From positions 1 to 64,000 of the forward strand of contig WBUK01000001.1 in the NCBI GenBank assembly GCA_008933765.1: a DNA stretch of 64,000 bases. Direction: 5' to 3'. The notes under the pieces are model-generated. The model searched no databases, was not told the DNA's origin, and saw nothing but the letters and a program-made list of their open reading frames with translations. This document shows positions 55,683 through 64,000 of this stretch, piece after piece. Origin of the DNA: Ignavibacteriaceae bacterium. GTDB taxonomy: Bacteria; Bacteroidota; Ignavibacteria; Ignavibacteriales; Ignavibacteriaceae. Made by a program: the position numbers and the translations under genes. The stretch's first letter is position 1; every line of letters starts with the position of its first letter.

Positions 55683-56315
55683 TTAAGAATACCTTCCCGT
55701 TTTTGCATCCATACTTCTGTAAACCCCAACGACAACCCCGACAACATGAAAATTTGGGTGCGTTTCTTCGATTACAATGGGGGCAAATTCCGGATTTTCT
55801 GACACTAATTCAATCTTTTTTCCCTTTTTAAAATATCTTTTCACTACGGCTCCATCGTCCAACACTGCCGCAATTATCCTGCCGTTAATCGGTTCAGAGT
55901 TCGGGTTAACTATTATTACATCACCGTTGAAGATATAGGCATCTTTCAGGCTGTTCCCTTTCACTTTCAGAAGAAACGATTCTTTCGGCATCCTGATCAT
56001 ATTGGGCAAATCAACGGTATCTATAGCACCGGGATAGATAGTAACGGGGCTACCGGCTGCCGCCTCACCGATAATCGGACGGGTAACAAACATGTTCTCC
56101 TCCAACAACAGTTCGATCCCACGGGCGATTTTCTCATCCCTCTTAATCATTCCCTTTTTTTCGAGCGCCATCAAGTGTTCCCTGACTGTCGAGCGGTTTT
56201 TATATCCAAATTCAGCCGCTATTTCAGAAAGTGAAGGTGGGCGCCCTTTTTCCTCTTTGAAGTCAATCAAATATTGAAGTATCTTTTGTTGCGTTTCTGT
56301 TAAATTTCTCGTCAT
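55683..56315 (-). CDS. lexA: LexA-type SOS repressor
   Basis: 210 residues. The N-terminal winged helix-turn-helix shows RPPSLSEIAAEFGYKNRSTVREHLMALEKKG (split here only by reading; residues about 25-55). The autocleavage site is Ala87-Gly88 in GEAAAGSP, the catalytic Ser122 is in GNSLKD and Lys159 in AVVKRY. RecA-stimulated self-cleavage would derepress its targets. Its promoter carries a palindromic operator shared with the split polymerase gene, indicating autoregulation. Downstream on the same strand are the DUF72 gene and dinB. Confidence 0.95.
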   Translation of the reverse strand: MTRNLTETQQKILQYLIDFKEEKGRPPSLSEIAAEFGYKNRSTVREHLMALEKKGMIKRDEKIARGIELLLEENMFVTRPIIGEAAAGSPVTIYPGAIDTVDLPNMIRMPKESFLLKVKGNSLKDAYIFNGDVIIVNPNSEPINGRIIAAVLDDGAVVKRYFKKGKKIELVSENPEFAPIVIEETHPNFHVVGVVVGVYRSMDAKTGRYS

Positions 56316-56345
56316 AACGGTTCCGATATTAATTTTTACATACTA

Positions 56346-56361
56346 CCATACATTTGTATGG
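56346..56361 (-). promoter_or_regulatory. Predicted LexA operator of lexA
   Basis: CCATACATTTGTATGG, identical to the palindrome at 53148. It lies 31 bases before the lexA start and two bases downstream of the -10 element. It differs from the proteobacterial CTGT-N8-ACAG and the Gram-positive CGAAC-N4-GTTCG boxes. Confidence 0.85.
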
Positions 56362-56363
56362 CA

Positions 56364-56392
56364 AATATAAAATATTTTTGAAATAATGTCAA
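56364..56392 (-). promoter_or_regulatory. lexA promoter
   Basis: TTGACA (56387-56392), a 17-base spacer and TATATT (56364-56369). The same stretch also fits the Bacteroidetes form, TTG-N20-TATATTTG. The operator follows at once. Confidence 0.85.
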
Positions 56393-56471
56393 GTTGTTTT
56401 TAAATGGCAGAGTTAAATTGTTTTCAAATGAGATAAATTTAACAGGGTTAAAATAATTTTTTTGGAAAAAT

Positions 56472-57965
56472 ATGTTTCGAGTTTTTCTTTTATCTGCAAT
56501 AACACTTCTATCTTTTCCTGCTTTATCGCAAAGGCTGATCACCCCTTTGGAATATTCCGGCTTCACTTCTCTGACCACACATAAAGAGATGATGAATTTC
56601 CTTTCTTACATCTCAACTTTGAAAGGAGTAAACATCAGCAAAAACATTATTGCTGTTTCCCCCGGCGGGCGGGATATTCCCGTTTTGGAGTTTTCGCTCG
56701 GCGAATTTGGCAAAGACCCCGACAAACTGAAAGTACTCCTCTTTGCCCAACAGCACGGGAGCGAGCACTCAGGGAAAGAGGCTGCACTTCTTCTTATCGG
56801 GGAGCTTGCTAACGGTGCTCTGAACGATGCACTGCAAGTTTTGGATGTGGCGGTGATCCCAATGATGAACCCCGATGGTAACGAGGTCGATAGAAGAAGA
56901 AACGGTAACAACGCCGACCTTAACCGCGACCACCTGATTTTAGAACAGCCCGAAAACATCGGTTTGCAGAAATATTTTTACAAATACCTCTTCGATGTTT
57001 CTATGGATGTTCACGAGTACTACCCCTATTCAGAAGATTGGATTGCGCTCGGTTTTCGAAAAAATTCCGATGTTACAGTCGGGTGCCTCACCAACATTAA
57101 CACTCCTCAAAAATTCAGAGATTATGCCAATGAGGAGTATCTTCCGTTTGTCAAGGATTATCTCAATCTGTTTAAGTTTTCATTCGCTGAGTACACTCCC
57201 GCGGGTATTCCTGAATCTGAGTATATGCGGTATAGCACTTTTGATATTAATGACGGAAGGCAGGGTTTTGGCTCTCTGGCAACCTTCTCTTTCATTCAGG
57301 AAGGTAAAAACGGCGAAGACTCGGCTGATAATATCGAAAGACGAGCCTACAGCCAGATGGTCGGGATGATTGCATGCCTTCAATTTTCTGCCAAAAACCA
57401 CGAAGAAATTAAAGAATTGGTGAAATCTGAAAGAATCAAGTTAGCTGAGGGTGAACCCGAGTTTGTTTCCGTGCAGATGGAGCACACCTCCGACGGTAGC
57501 ACCCTTGAGCTGCCTGTGATTTCACTTAAAACGGACAGAGATTCGGTGGTTTCTGTTAAAAATTTCCGACCTGTTGTTTCCTCATTGTTCAATGTTCGTA
57601 AACCGTTTGGTTATCTGATACCGGTTGAGAACAAAGACCTTGTAGAGTGGACTAAAAAACACCACCTTGAAACTTCTGTTTATGAACCAAATGCTAAAGA
57701 TATTATCGAAAGTTACTATATTACAGGTATAGATTCCATAGATTTTGAAGGTGATCGGGTTATCAACCCTTCCTGTAAGGTAGAATTGGTAAAACCCACA
57801 GAGCTAAAGGGGAATTATTTATTTGTTCCGACAAAACAGCTTGCAGGCAATATAATTGTTCAGGCTTTGGAACCAAAAAGTATGATTGGGTTGGCGACTT
57901 ACAAAAAGTATGAAAACTTAGTTACAGCGGGCACTATGTTTCCTATACTCAGATTGGTAGAATAA
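56472..57965 (+). CDS. Exported M14-family zinc carboxypeptidase
   Basis: 497 residues with signal peptide MFRVFLLSAITLLSFPALSQ. Zinc ligands are in QQHGSEHSGKEA (HxxE-type) and DVHEYYP; substrate binding is marked by MNPDGNEVDRRRNGNNADLNRDH. This is the bacterial M14 branch of about 500 residues with a C-terminal accessory domain. It likely trims peptides or cell-wall material outside the cytoplasm. It is divergent from lexA, 156 bases apart, so its promoter may lie close to the LexA operator, but SOS control is not shown. Confidence 0.88.
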   Translation: MFRVFLLSAITLLSFPALSQRLITPLEYSGFTSLTTHKEMMNFLSYISTLKGVNISKNIIAVSPGGRDIPVLEFSLGEFGKDPDKLKVLLFAQQHGSEHSGKEAALLLIGELANGALNDALQVLDVAVIPMMNPDGNEVDRRRNGNNADLNRDHLILEQPENIGLQKYFYKYLFDVSMDVHEYYPYSEDWIALGFRKNSDVTVGCLTNINTPQKFRDYANEEYLPFVKDYLNLFKFSFAEYTPAGIPESEYMRYSTFDINDGRQGFGSLATFSFIQEGKNGEDSADNIERRAYSQMVGMIACLQFSAKNHEEIKELVKSERIKLAEGEPEFVSVQMEHTSDGSTLELPVISLKTDRDSVVSVKNFRPVVSSLFNVRKPFGYLIPVENKDLVEWTKKHHLETSVYEPNAKDIIESYYITGIDSIDFEGDRVINPSCKVELVKPTELKGNYLFVPTKQLAGNIIVQALEPKSMIGLATYKKYENLVTAGTMFPILRLVE

Positions 57966-58090
57966 TAGTTTTTAAGTGGAGTTAAAAAAATCTTTAAAAA
58001 GTGTTTATAAGTAACTGAAAATCAAAAATCTGAAACTTTTCTTTCGGTTACCCATCACACTACGAATGAAATAAAAATATGAGGTAAAAA

Positions 58091-58519
58091 ATGGCAAAAT
58101 TAAACGCTTATGTTAAACAAATAAACGGTATCAGCTTTGCAGGCAGAACCGATTCGAACCACTGGATCACGATGGACGGTCCTGAAGATTTCGGTGGCAA
58201 CAACGCCGGCATTCGCCCAAAAGAACTTATGTTGCTCGCTATAGCCGGCTGCACCGGAAGCGATGTTGTTTCTATTCTTCAGAAAAAAAGAGTCAATGTC
58301 CGCACTTTTGAAATTAAAATCAGTGCTGACCAAACAGACGACCACCCGAAAGTTTTCACTGCCCTGCACATCGAATATATTTTCAAAGGAAAAGACATTA
58401 AAGAAGCCGATGTTCAGCGCGCTATCGAGCTTTCGCAAACTAAATACTGTGGCGTTACTAAAATGTACGAAAAAGCGATGACGGTTACTCACTCTTACAC
58501 GATTGAAAACGAAGAATAA
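58091..58519 (+). CDS. OsmC-family peroxidase-like protein
   Basis: 142 residues. The redox Cys pair is Cys54 in IAGCTGSDV and Cys120 in TKYCGV, the arrangement of OsmC/Ohr-fold peroxidases and of the YhfA subgroup, which this more closely resembles by length and by RPKELMLLAIAGC. These proteins reduce organic peroxides or act as thiol proteins. GAGGT lies eight bases before the ATG. The VOC gene follows 108 bases later on the same strand. Confidence 0.92.
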   Translation: MAKLNAYVKQINGISFAGRTDSNHWITMDGPEDFGGNNAGIRPKELMLLAIAGCTGSDVVSILQKKRVNVRTFEIKISADQTDDHPKVFTALHIEYIFKGKDIKEADVQRAIELSQTKYCGVTKMYEKAMTVTHSYTIENEE

Positions 58520-58627
58520 TTTTTCCTTTTTAACAGCTCTTGTCGTCTGTTTAATAACTTTTTTTCGTATTATTAATGTTGAAATTTCAATTTTTATTTT
58601 GGGATCATACATTTAACGGAGAAATTT

Positions 58628-58978
58628 ATGGCAAACCATCTTATTGCGCATGTTGAGTTACCTTCAACCGACCTCGAAAAATCCAAAAACTTCTTTAATG
58701 AAGTTTTCGGTTGGGAGTTAAAAGAATTTGGAAAAGGCTACATGCTCTGGAACAGCCGGCAAGGCACAACTATCGGGCTTAGAAAAGTGAAAGATACCGT
58801 GAAAGGCGATACTCCAGTCTTTCATATTCTCGTGGATGATATCGAAGATACAGCTAAAATCGTTAAAAAAGCCGGCGGCTCTGTTTTCAAAGAGAAAGCA
58901 GTTATTCCTGTTTATGGGTACTACGCCGTGATTCAAGACCTCGATGGAAATAAAATCGGGCTATATCAGGCACATTAA
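58628..58978 (+). CDS. VOC superfamily protein
   Basis: 116 residues, glyoxalase fold, opening IAHVELPSTDLEKSKNFFNE VFGW (two short segments) and closing YYAVIQDLDGNKIGLYQ. This is the class close to PF00903-type proteins of unknown substrate. CGGAG lies six bases before the ATG. It is followed by the phosphofructokinase gene at 36 bases, so the two may share a transcript; a detoxification role (methylglyoxal arises from glycolysis) is only a guess. Confidence 0.87.
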   Translation: MANHLIAHVELPSTDLEKSKNFFNEVFGWELKEFGKGYMLWNSRQGTTIGLRKVKDTVKGDTPVFHILVDDIEDTAKIVKKAGGSVFKEKAVIPVYGYYAVIQDLDGNKIGLYQAH

Positions 58979-59014
58979 TCGTTTTTTTAAATCAAATTAT
59001 TCAGGAATTTGATT

Positions 59015-60127
59015 ATGAGTACTACTACAATTAAAAAAATCGCAGTTAACACCGGCGGTGGAGACGCCCCCGGGCTGAATGCTGTGATTAAAGCCGTTAC
59101 TATGTCTGCTATCCAACGCGGTTGGGAGGTTTACGGCATTAGAGATGGCTATAACGGAATTTTTCTGCCGACAGATTACCCCAATCACGACGGTGTAATC
59201 AGGCTTACCATTGATGATGTGAAAGATATTACATCACTCGGTGGAACGATACTCGGCACAACCAACCGCGGGAACCCACTTCGCTATCCCATGAAAACTG
59301 CAGCCGGCGCTGTGGTGGAAGTCGATCGCTCGGATGAAATTGTCGAAGGGCTTAAAAGATATGAAATCGACGCAGTGGTTGCAATCGGTGGCGATGGCTC
59401 TTTGACAATGGCGAACGAATTTTACAAAAAAGGCGTTCGGATTGTCGGCGTTCCAAAAACGATTGATAACGACTTAAGCGGCACATCGATCACTTTCGGT
59501 TTTGATACCGCAGTTTCTTTCGCAACAGAGTGTATCGACCGTCTTCACCTGACTGCAAAATCGCATAAGCGAATTATGGTTGTAGAAGTGATGGGAAGAT
59601 ATGCCGGTTGGATCGCTCTGAACTCCGGTGTATCAGGCTCTGCGGATGTTATCTTGATCCCGGAAATCCCTTACGATATCAATAAAGTTGCCGAGCATCT
59701 GCGCGCCTCTTTTACAGAAGAGAAAGATTATGCAATCGTAGTTGTGGCTGAAGGTGCCTACCCAAAAGACGGCACATACGCAGTGATTGAAAAAGAAGCA
59801 GGAAAAGCAGAACGCCTCGGCGGTGCAGCTGACAGAGTTGCGGCTGAACTTCAGGGGCTTCTGAAAAAAGAGGCAAGAGAGGTTATTCTCGGGCACCTGC
59901 TCAGAGGAGGAAGCCCTACAACTTTCGACCGGCTTCTTTCACTTCGTTTCGGCGCTGCTGCCGTAAGAGCACTTGAGGAGGGATATTCCGGCGTTATGGT
60001 TGCCCACCAGGTGCCAAACATGATTTATATTCCAATTGAAGAAGCCGTCGGTAAGATGAAACTCGTTGACCCCAATAGTGAAACAGTAAGAACCGGAAGA
60101 GAACTCGGAATCTGCTTTGGTGATTAA
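59015..60127 (+). CDS. pfkA: 6-phosphofructokinase (PFK-A family)
   Basis: 370 residues from ATG 59015; a TTG two codons upstream is less likely since AGGA fits the ATG. It carries GGGDAPGLNAVI near the N-terminus, AIGGDGSL for phosphoryl-donor binding, VPKTIDNDL for fructose-6-phosphate transfer, and VMGRYAGWIA. The Gly in GGDGS points to ATP as donor; the Lys in PKTIDND is the residue seen in pyrophosphate-type and long group enzymes. The combination is common in bacteria outside Gammaproteobacteria, and ATP use is the better guess. Confidence 0.93.
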   Translation: MSTTTIKKIAVNTGGGDAPGLNAVIKAVTMSAIQRGWEVYGIRDGYNGIFLPTDYPNHDGVIRLTIDDVKDITSLGGTILGTTNRGNPLRYPMKTAAGAVVEVDRSDEIVEGLKRYEIDAVVAIGGDGSLTMANEFYKKGVRIVGVPKTIDNDLSGTSITFGFDTAVSFATECIDRLHLTAKSHKRIMVVEVMGRYAGWIALNSGVSGSADVILIPEIPYDINKVAEHLRASFTEEKDYAIVVVAEGAYPKDGTYAVIEKEAGKAERLGGAADRVAAELQGLLKKEAREVILGHLLRGGSPTTFDRLLSLRFGAAAVRALEEGYSGVMVAHQVPNMIYIPIEEAVGKMKLVDPNSETVRTGRELGICFGD

Positions 60128-60437
60128 AGTGGCGGGTAAAGTGTTTGTCAGCTACTTATCATATTAACCACATAAAAGTGTAACTCTTTAACCTCAAAGA
60201 GGTTGCACCCGCTGATAATAACGCCGGTTAAACAATTTAACGGTTTAGTTTATTAAATCAGCCGGATACAAAAAAATAAAAGCATAAAAGGAAAGTTATA
60301 GATACTTTTCCTTTTATGCTTTTTTATCTTAATCAGGTCAATGGAAAAAGAAAAATTAGTTAAGTTTAATTTACCTCTTTTCTTCTTCCAATTTTATTTT
60401 TTTCAATCGACTTTTCAACCTTTATGCTTTTTTCTTT
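60128..60437. other. Convergent spacer between pfkA and the secreted EEP gene
   Basis: 310 bases without a gene. It contains a strong terminator hairpin (60278-60325). The segment 60310-60343, read on the minus strand, resembles the 3' end and downstream flank of the EEP gene (TTAACCTGAT-AAG...AAAAAGCATAAA-GG), about 109 bases away, another example of a copied gene end. Confidence 0.6.
60278..60325 (+). terminator. Terminator after pfkA, possibly bidirectional
   Basis: A stem of about 18 pairs (60278-60295 with 60305-60323, one bulged T) with a nine-base loop, flanked by T-rich sequence on the plus side and A-rich on the left. It can stop transcription of pfkA and perhaps of the converging EEP gene. 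Confidence 0.85.
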
Positions 60438-61682
60438 TTACTTCATCAGGTTAAGTTTAATTATCCTGTTGCTTATCTCTTTTCCGTGCAGATATTCCAA
60501 TCTTGCAAAATAGACACCTGAGGATAAGCCCGAAGCGTCAAATATATAACTCCCCGCCCCCGGTGGTGTTTCGCCGAAGAAATTAGTTGAAACTAACTGC
60601 CCTAACGCATTATAAACATACAAATTAACCTCGCCTGCATAAGGCAAATTCCAGCCGATTGTTGTCGCCGGGTTAAATGGGTTGGGATAGGCATTTTCAA
60701 CCTGAAAATCATCCGGCAATTCCGGTTCGTTAATTCCAACAACATTCTCTTTGAATATCAGTTGCACTATCACCGGCAGGTGATCAGATGAATAGTGCAG
60801 CGCATTGGCTATATCTTGCCCTACCGCATTGTTTGGTGGACGGTTAACAGAATCTTTGTAGTGCGAGCCGTCGTTCCCGTATGCTCTGTAGCTGTTTCTT
60901 ACAAATTCCACTCCGCCAAAATCAACAATCGCTTTGGAAAACAGAATCATATCGAAGCGGTCATCCAACCCACCGGTTGAGCCTCCTTCAAAAGCCCTCG
61001 TTCTGGTTGATTGTGTGTGGTGAACAGCATATTGCGACTGCCCAAAACTCCCCGTCATAACCAAAGGATCAATAAAATGCCCCTCGGTGCCCGGAGCGGC
61101 GGCACGCAACTTCTGATAAGCAACCTCAGTTGATGAATAAATGTTAAAATCTCCACAGACTAAAAAATTAGTTCCCGGCGGCAGGCTGTTCGTATATTTT
61201 CTCAAACTATCCACTTCTCTGCCTCGTTGCGCCTCGTTAGTGGCACCCGTGCTCGCCTTCAGGTGAACTGAAAAAATATTGAGGGTATCTTCCGTAACAC
61301 GATGCCGTAGTCTGAACAGATTTATATCCCTAAGCTCTGTGCGAATTGGTGTGTTATCCAAAAAACCAAACTTAGTTGAATCATAAAATATCCCGTTGTC
61401 CGAGTCGGGTCCATCCTTAAAAGCACCCTTATAATACTTATCCGAGATCGTTTTCAGAACATTGTAATACATCGCATCTATTCCGATTTGCGAGGTAACT
61501 TCCTGCACCACAAGAATATCGGGTTGTACGGCACCCAAAGTTACTTTGAAATGTACATTTCTGGCGGAAGAATTGGTGCCAGGGTAATTCAGCAAATTGT
61601 ACGACATCAGAGTAATCGTATCCTGAGCTGAAACGGGTAATACAAAAAACAGCAAAAGAAGCAGAAAATTTCTCTTTTTCAT
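60438..61682 (-). CDS. Secreted endonuclease/exonuclease/phosphatase-fold protein with type IX sorting domain
   Basis: 414 residues from ATG 61682, which has GAGGAG nine bases upstream and puts signal peptide MKKRNFLLLLLFFVLPVSAQ first; an upstream in-frame start at 61715 is rejected. The EEP core shows LMSYNLLNYPG, LVVQEVTS (metal Glu), VHLKAS, FLVCGDFNIY and SSDHLPVI (catalytic Asp-His). The C-terminus (from about residue 330) is a type IX sorting domain starting NAYPNPFNPATTIGW and ending IKLNLMK. It may act as an extracellular DNase or phosphodiesterase. Confidence 0.93.
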   Translation of the reverse strand: MKKRNFLLLLLFFVLPVSAQDTITLMSYNLLNYPGTNSSARNVHFKVTLGAVQPDILVVQEVTSQIGIDAMYYNVLKTISDKYYKGAFKDGPDSDNGIFYDSTKFGFLDNTPIRTELRDINLFRLRHRVTEDTLNIFSVHLKASTGATNEAQRGREVDSLRKYTNSLPPGTNFLVCGDFNIYSSTEVAYQKLRAAAPGTEGHFIDPLVMTGSFGQSQYAVHHTQSTRTRAFEGGSTGGLDDRFDMILFSKAIVDFGGVEFVRNSYRAYGNDGSHYKDSVNRPPNNAVGQDIANALHYSSDHLPVIVQLIFKENVVGINEPELPDDFQVENAYPNPFNPATTIGWNLPYAGEVNLYVYNALGQLVSTNFFGETPPGAGSYIFDASGLSSGVYFARLEYLHGKEISNRIIKLNLMK

Positions 61683-61898
61683 CGACTTCTCCTCAATTGT
61701 TAAATAATTTTTCAAAATTTGTTCGTTATTCCTCCGTCCTCTATCCCTGCATTATTAAAATCTTTTTTTGTTCCTGCTTAATTGAACCGGCTAAAAAATC
61801 GGCTTTCTCAGACGAAATAATCAGAACTTATGTTTGTTTCAATCAGCGCCTTTTGCCTGATACAAATTGTTCTTCGTCTCCCTAAGCATGTTCTCAAA

Positions 61899-62017
61899 AT
61901 TTGCGCCTCTTTAACAAATAACCGCAACCGATGAACGAATTAATTCCCTTAGTTGTTGTCTCAGTCCCCTCTATTTGTATCTTTTTAACGCAAAACCGCG
62001 ACCGATGAAAAAATTAA
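61899..62017. repeat. Direct repeat pair, 45 bases, period 74
   Basis: Positions 61899-61943 and 61973-62017 match at 35 of 45 positions without gaps, sharing an ACCGATGAA core. The pair lies just past the stop of the DUF255 gene (minus strand, 62021). The rest of the 338-base spacer (61683-62020) shows no gene. Confidence 0.85.
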
Positions 62018-62020
62018 AGG

Positions 62021-64000
62021 TTACTTCTCCATCTTAAAAAACAATTCTTTTGCCGTGGGGACGGGCAGTTCGCACACAGAATTGCTGCACAAATAGAAGA
62101 AACAACCCGTATCACCGGTATTCATTCCTTTTGTGAAAGGAGCAAAATTTTCCAGTTTTTCAGAGTTGGCGCTATCTTTCAGCAACACGGCAACATTGGT
62201 GTAAGCAGGTTTGGTAAGTTCAACCAAGGCGGCTTTTATCTCTTTGTTATCCCGTTCACCAACAATAACCAATTCATAAGCCGGATATAATAACGGCTCT
62301 AATGCAGCTAAAAAGAATGAGTGTGCGTGCGGGATTTTCTCCACACTCGGGTAAAATGCCCGAATAAGTTTCTCTGCCGCTTTCAAGTAATCGGTCTTAC
62401 CGGTATAATGATACAGTGTAATTAAAACCCTCAACATAACGGAATTTCCCGATGGCATTGCACCGTCGTAAACATCCTTCCATCGGGCGGGTAAATCTTC
62501 ATCGTGGTGCGGAGTTAGATAAAACCCACCGGCATCATCAGCGAATGAGTTAAGCAGTACTTCAACATATTCAATCGTTAAACGAAGGTAATCGGAGTTA
62601 AATGTGGCTTTGTAAAGCTCAATCAGACCAAGTGAGTAAAAAGCGTAATCATCCAAAAAACCTTCAATTCCCGCTTCACCCTCTCGGAACCGGTGCAATA
62701 ACCGCCGGTTATCTTTCAGATGTTTTTCAATAAATTCGGAAATCCCGGCGGCGGTGTTAATATATTCCGGATTTTTTGCATATCTGCCTGCCCGTGCAAG
62801 TGCGGCAATAAGCAGACCGTTCCAGTCAGTCAGAATTTTATCATCCAAATGTGGGTGTATTCGGCTTTTTCTTCTTTCGAACAAAATACCTTTGAAATAA
62901 TTCGCCCTGGCTTCAAGTGTATCTTTGTTGGTGTTCAGCTTTTCAGCCATAATATCCAACGGCTCCGGCAAATATATCACATTTTCACCCGTGAAACCTC
63001 CCTTTATTCTGTCAATAAAGTTGCCGTGCTCTTCAACCGGAAAAATCGAACGAAATTCCTCGAACTCATCGCCAAGCAATTCATACAGTTCGGCGTACGA
63101 CCAGATGTAAAATTTTCCTTCTTCGCCGTCGCTGTCAGCATCTTCAGCACTGTAAAAACCCCCGGCCGGTGAGCGCAACACACTCGTTAGATATCTGTAA
63201 ATACTCTGAATGACTTCTGAATAGAACCTGTTTCCCGTAATTTTCATCGCCTCGGCGTAGGCGTAAATCATCGTCGCCTGATCGTAAAGCATCTTTTCGA
63301 AGTGTGGCAAACGCCACTCTTCATCTGTTGAATAGCGATGGAACCCGTTGCCAAGATGATCGTAAATACCACCCAGACGCATCGAAATAAGCGTAACTTC
63401 AGCCATTTCAAGCGCTTTTGGTTCACCGGTAAGGATGTAATAATGAAGGAGAAACATTAAATTATGAGGTGAGGGGAACTTCGGTGATGTTCCAAAACCA
63501 CCGTGATCGGGGTCGTATCTCTCTTTAAACTCGTTGAAGGCTTTCTCTAAAAGGTCGGTGGTGATCTCAGGAAGCGTGCTACTCCGCGGATGATCTTTCA
63601 GTTCCCGTATAAGATGTGCTGCCGATTCATTTATATCATCGCGCTTTTCATGCCAAAGCTTCTTAACCCGAGTGAGCAGTTCAATTATTCCCAAACGACC
63701 GTGTGCTGTCTCTCTTGGGAAATAAGTACCTGCAAAAAACGGCTTCTTATCCGGCTTAAGCAACACGGTTAGGGGCCAGCCGCCACTTCCCGTTAATATC
63801 TGACAGGCTGCCATGTAAACAGCATCAATATCGGGGCGCTCTTCTCTGTCAACCTTAATTGATACGAAATTTTCGTTCAACAGACCAGCCACTTCTGCCT
63901 CTTCGAACGATTCTTCCTCCATTACATGGCACCAGTGGCATGTTGAGTAACCTATCGAAAGAAAAATCGGCTTATCTTCTTTTTCGGCTTTCTTAAAAGC
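62021..64000 (-). CDS. DUF255/YyaL-type thioredoxin-domain protein, 5' end cut by the window
   Basis: At least 660 residues; the frame stays open to the window edge, where it reads KPIFLSIGYSTCHWCHVMEE, so an ATG at 63922 is internal. CHWCH is the hallmark of the N-terminal thioredoxin-like domain of the YyaL/spermatogenesis-associated-20 family. It continues with REERPDIDAVYM, GWPLTVLLKPDKKPFFAGTYFP and an (alpha/alpha)6-barrel region similar to glycosidases (ILTDWNGLLIAALARAG, MPSGNSVM). The biochemical role of the family is not established. Confidence 0.93.
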   Translation of the reverse strand, partial: AFKKAEKEDKPIFLSIGYSTCHWCHVMEEESFEEAEVAGLLNENFVSIKVDREERPDIDAVYMAACQILTGSGGWPLTVLLKPDKKPFFAGTYFPRETAHGRLGIIELLTRVKKLWHEKRDDINESAAHLIRELKDHPRSSTLPEITTDLLEKAFNEFKERYDPDHGGFGTSPKFPSPHNLMFLLHYYILTGEPKALEMAEVTLISMRLGGIYDHLGNGFHRYSTDEEWRLPHFEKMLYDQATMIYAYAEAMKITGNRFYSEVIQSIYRYLTSVLRSPAGGFYSAEDADSDGEEGKFYIWSYAELYELLGDEFEEFRSIFPVEEHGNFIDRIKGGFTGENVIYLPEPLDIMAEKLNTNKDTLEARANYFKGILFERRKSRIHPHLDDKILTDWNGLLIAALARAGRYAKNPEYINTAAGISEFIEKHLKDNRRLLHRFREGEAGIEGFLDDYAFYSLGLIELYKATFNSDYLRLTIEYVEVLLNSFADDAGGFYLTPHHDEDLPARWKDVYDGAMPSGNSVMLRVLITLYHYTGKTDYLKAAEKLIRAFYPSVEKIPHAHSFFLAALEPLLYPAYELVIVGERDNKEIKAALVELTKPAYTNVAVLLKDSANSEKLENFAPFTKGMNTGDTGCFFYLCSNSVCELPVPTAKELFFKMEK

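Overview
The window looks like a chromosomal segment of a free-living Bacteroidota/Chlorobi-group bacterium, most probably an Ignavibacteria relative. The evidence is a complete sprA gene (the type IX secretion outer-membrane translocon), two secreted proteins ending in a type IX C-terminal sorting domain of the YPNPFNP kind, many proteins with signal peptides ending in SQ or AQ, and a lexA promoter that fits the TTG / TAnnTTTG form described for Bacteroidetes. No phage, plasmid, insertion sequence, rRNA or CRISPR array is visible. Coding density is high and genes are on both strands in short operons.

Layout: 0-3 kb holds a secreted FG-GAP protein, a long spacer and a tRNA-Ser(GGA). 3-7 kb has small enzymes and murB. 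6.8-11.4 kb is a trio of permease, hydantoinase/oxoprolinase-family ATPase and nanE. 11.4-19.4 kb has a Prc-type protease and a methylmalonyl-CoA mutase operon (mutA, mutB, meaB). 19.5-29 kb has a lipase-like hydrolase, a glycerophosphodiesterase with a repeat insertion, and the 7.1-kb sprA. 29-33.7 kb is a minus-strand run (PLP sulfur enzyme, alanine dehydrogenase, CoA-transferase, phosphatase). 33.7-47.9 kb has signalling genes (a sigma-54 activator, an anti-sigma/STAS partner-switch operon, and a histidine kinase with Tyr in place of the phospho-accepting His) among transport, peptidase and housekeeping genes. 47.9-49.3 kb encodes a TatD-radical SAM fusion. 49.5-56.4 kb is the most striking block, described below. 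56.4-64 kb has a carboxypeptidase, OsmC, VOC, phosphofructokinase, a secreted nuclease/phosphatase-fold enzyme and a truncated DUF255 protein.

The main find is a probable SOS mutagenesis locus. It consists of lexA, a DUF72 gene, dinB and a DnaE2-like polymerase encoded by two overlapping genes (ATGTATAG overlap). The same 16-base palindrome CCATACATTTGTATGG lies next to the -10 element of a TTGACA promoter both in front of lexA and in front of the split polymerase, so it is very likely the LexA operator of this lineage. The layout resembles lexA-imuB-dnaE2 cassettes, but with an apparently active DinB and a two-piece polymerase.

A second unexplained pattern is that ten intergenic sites carry locus-specific direct repeats of 14-45 bases whose copies lie 63-74 bases apart. 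In several the repeated sequence is a copy of the neighbouring gene's end (mutB, meaB, the DUF4412 gene) or start (the DUF72 gene).

All functional calls come from reading motifs. No database search was run.
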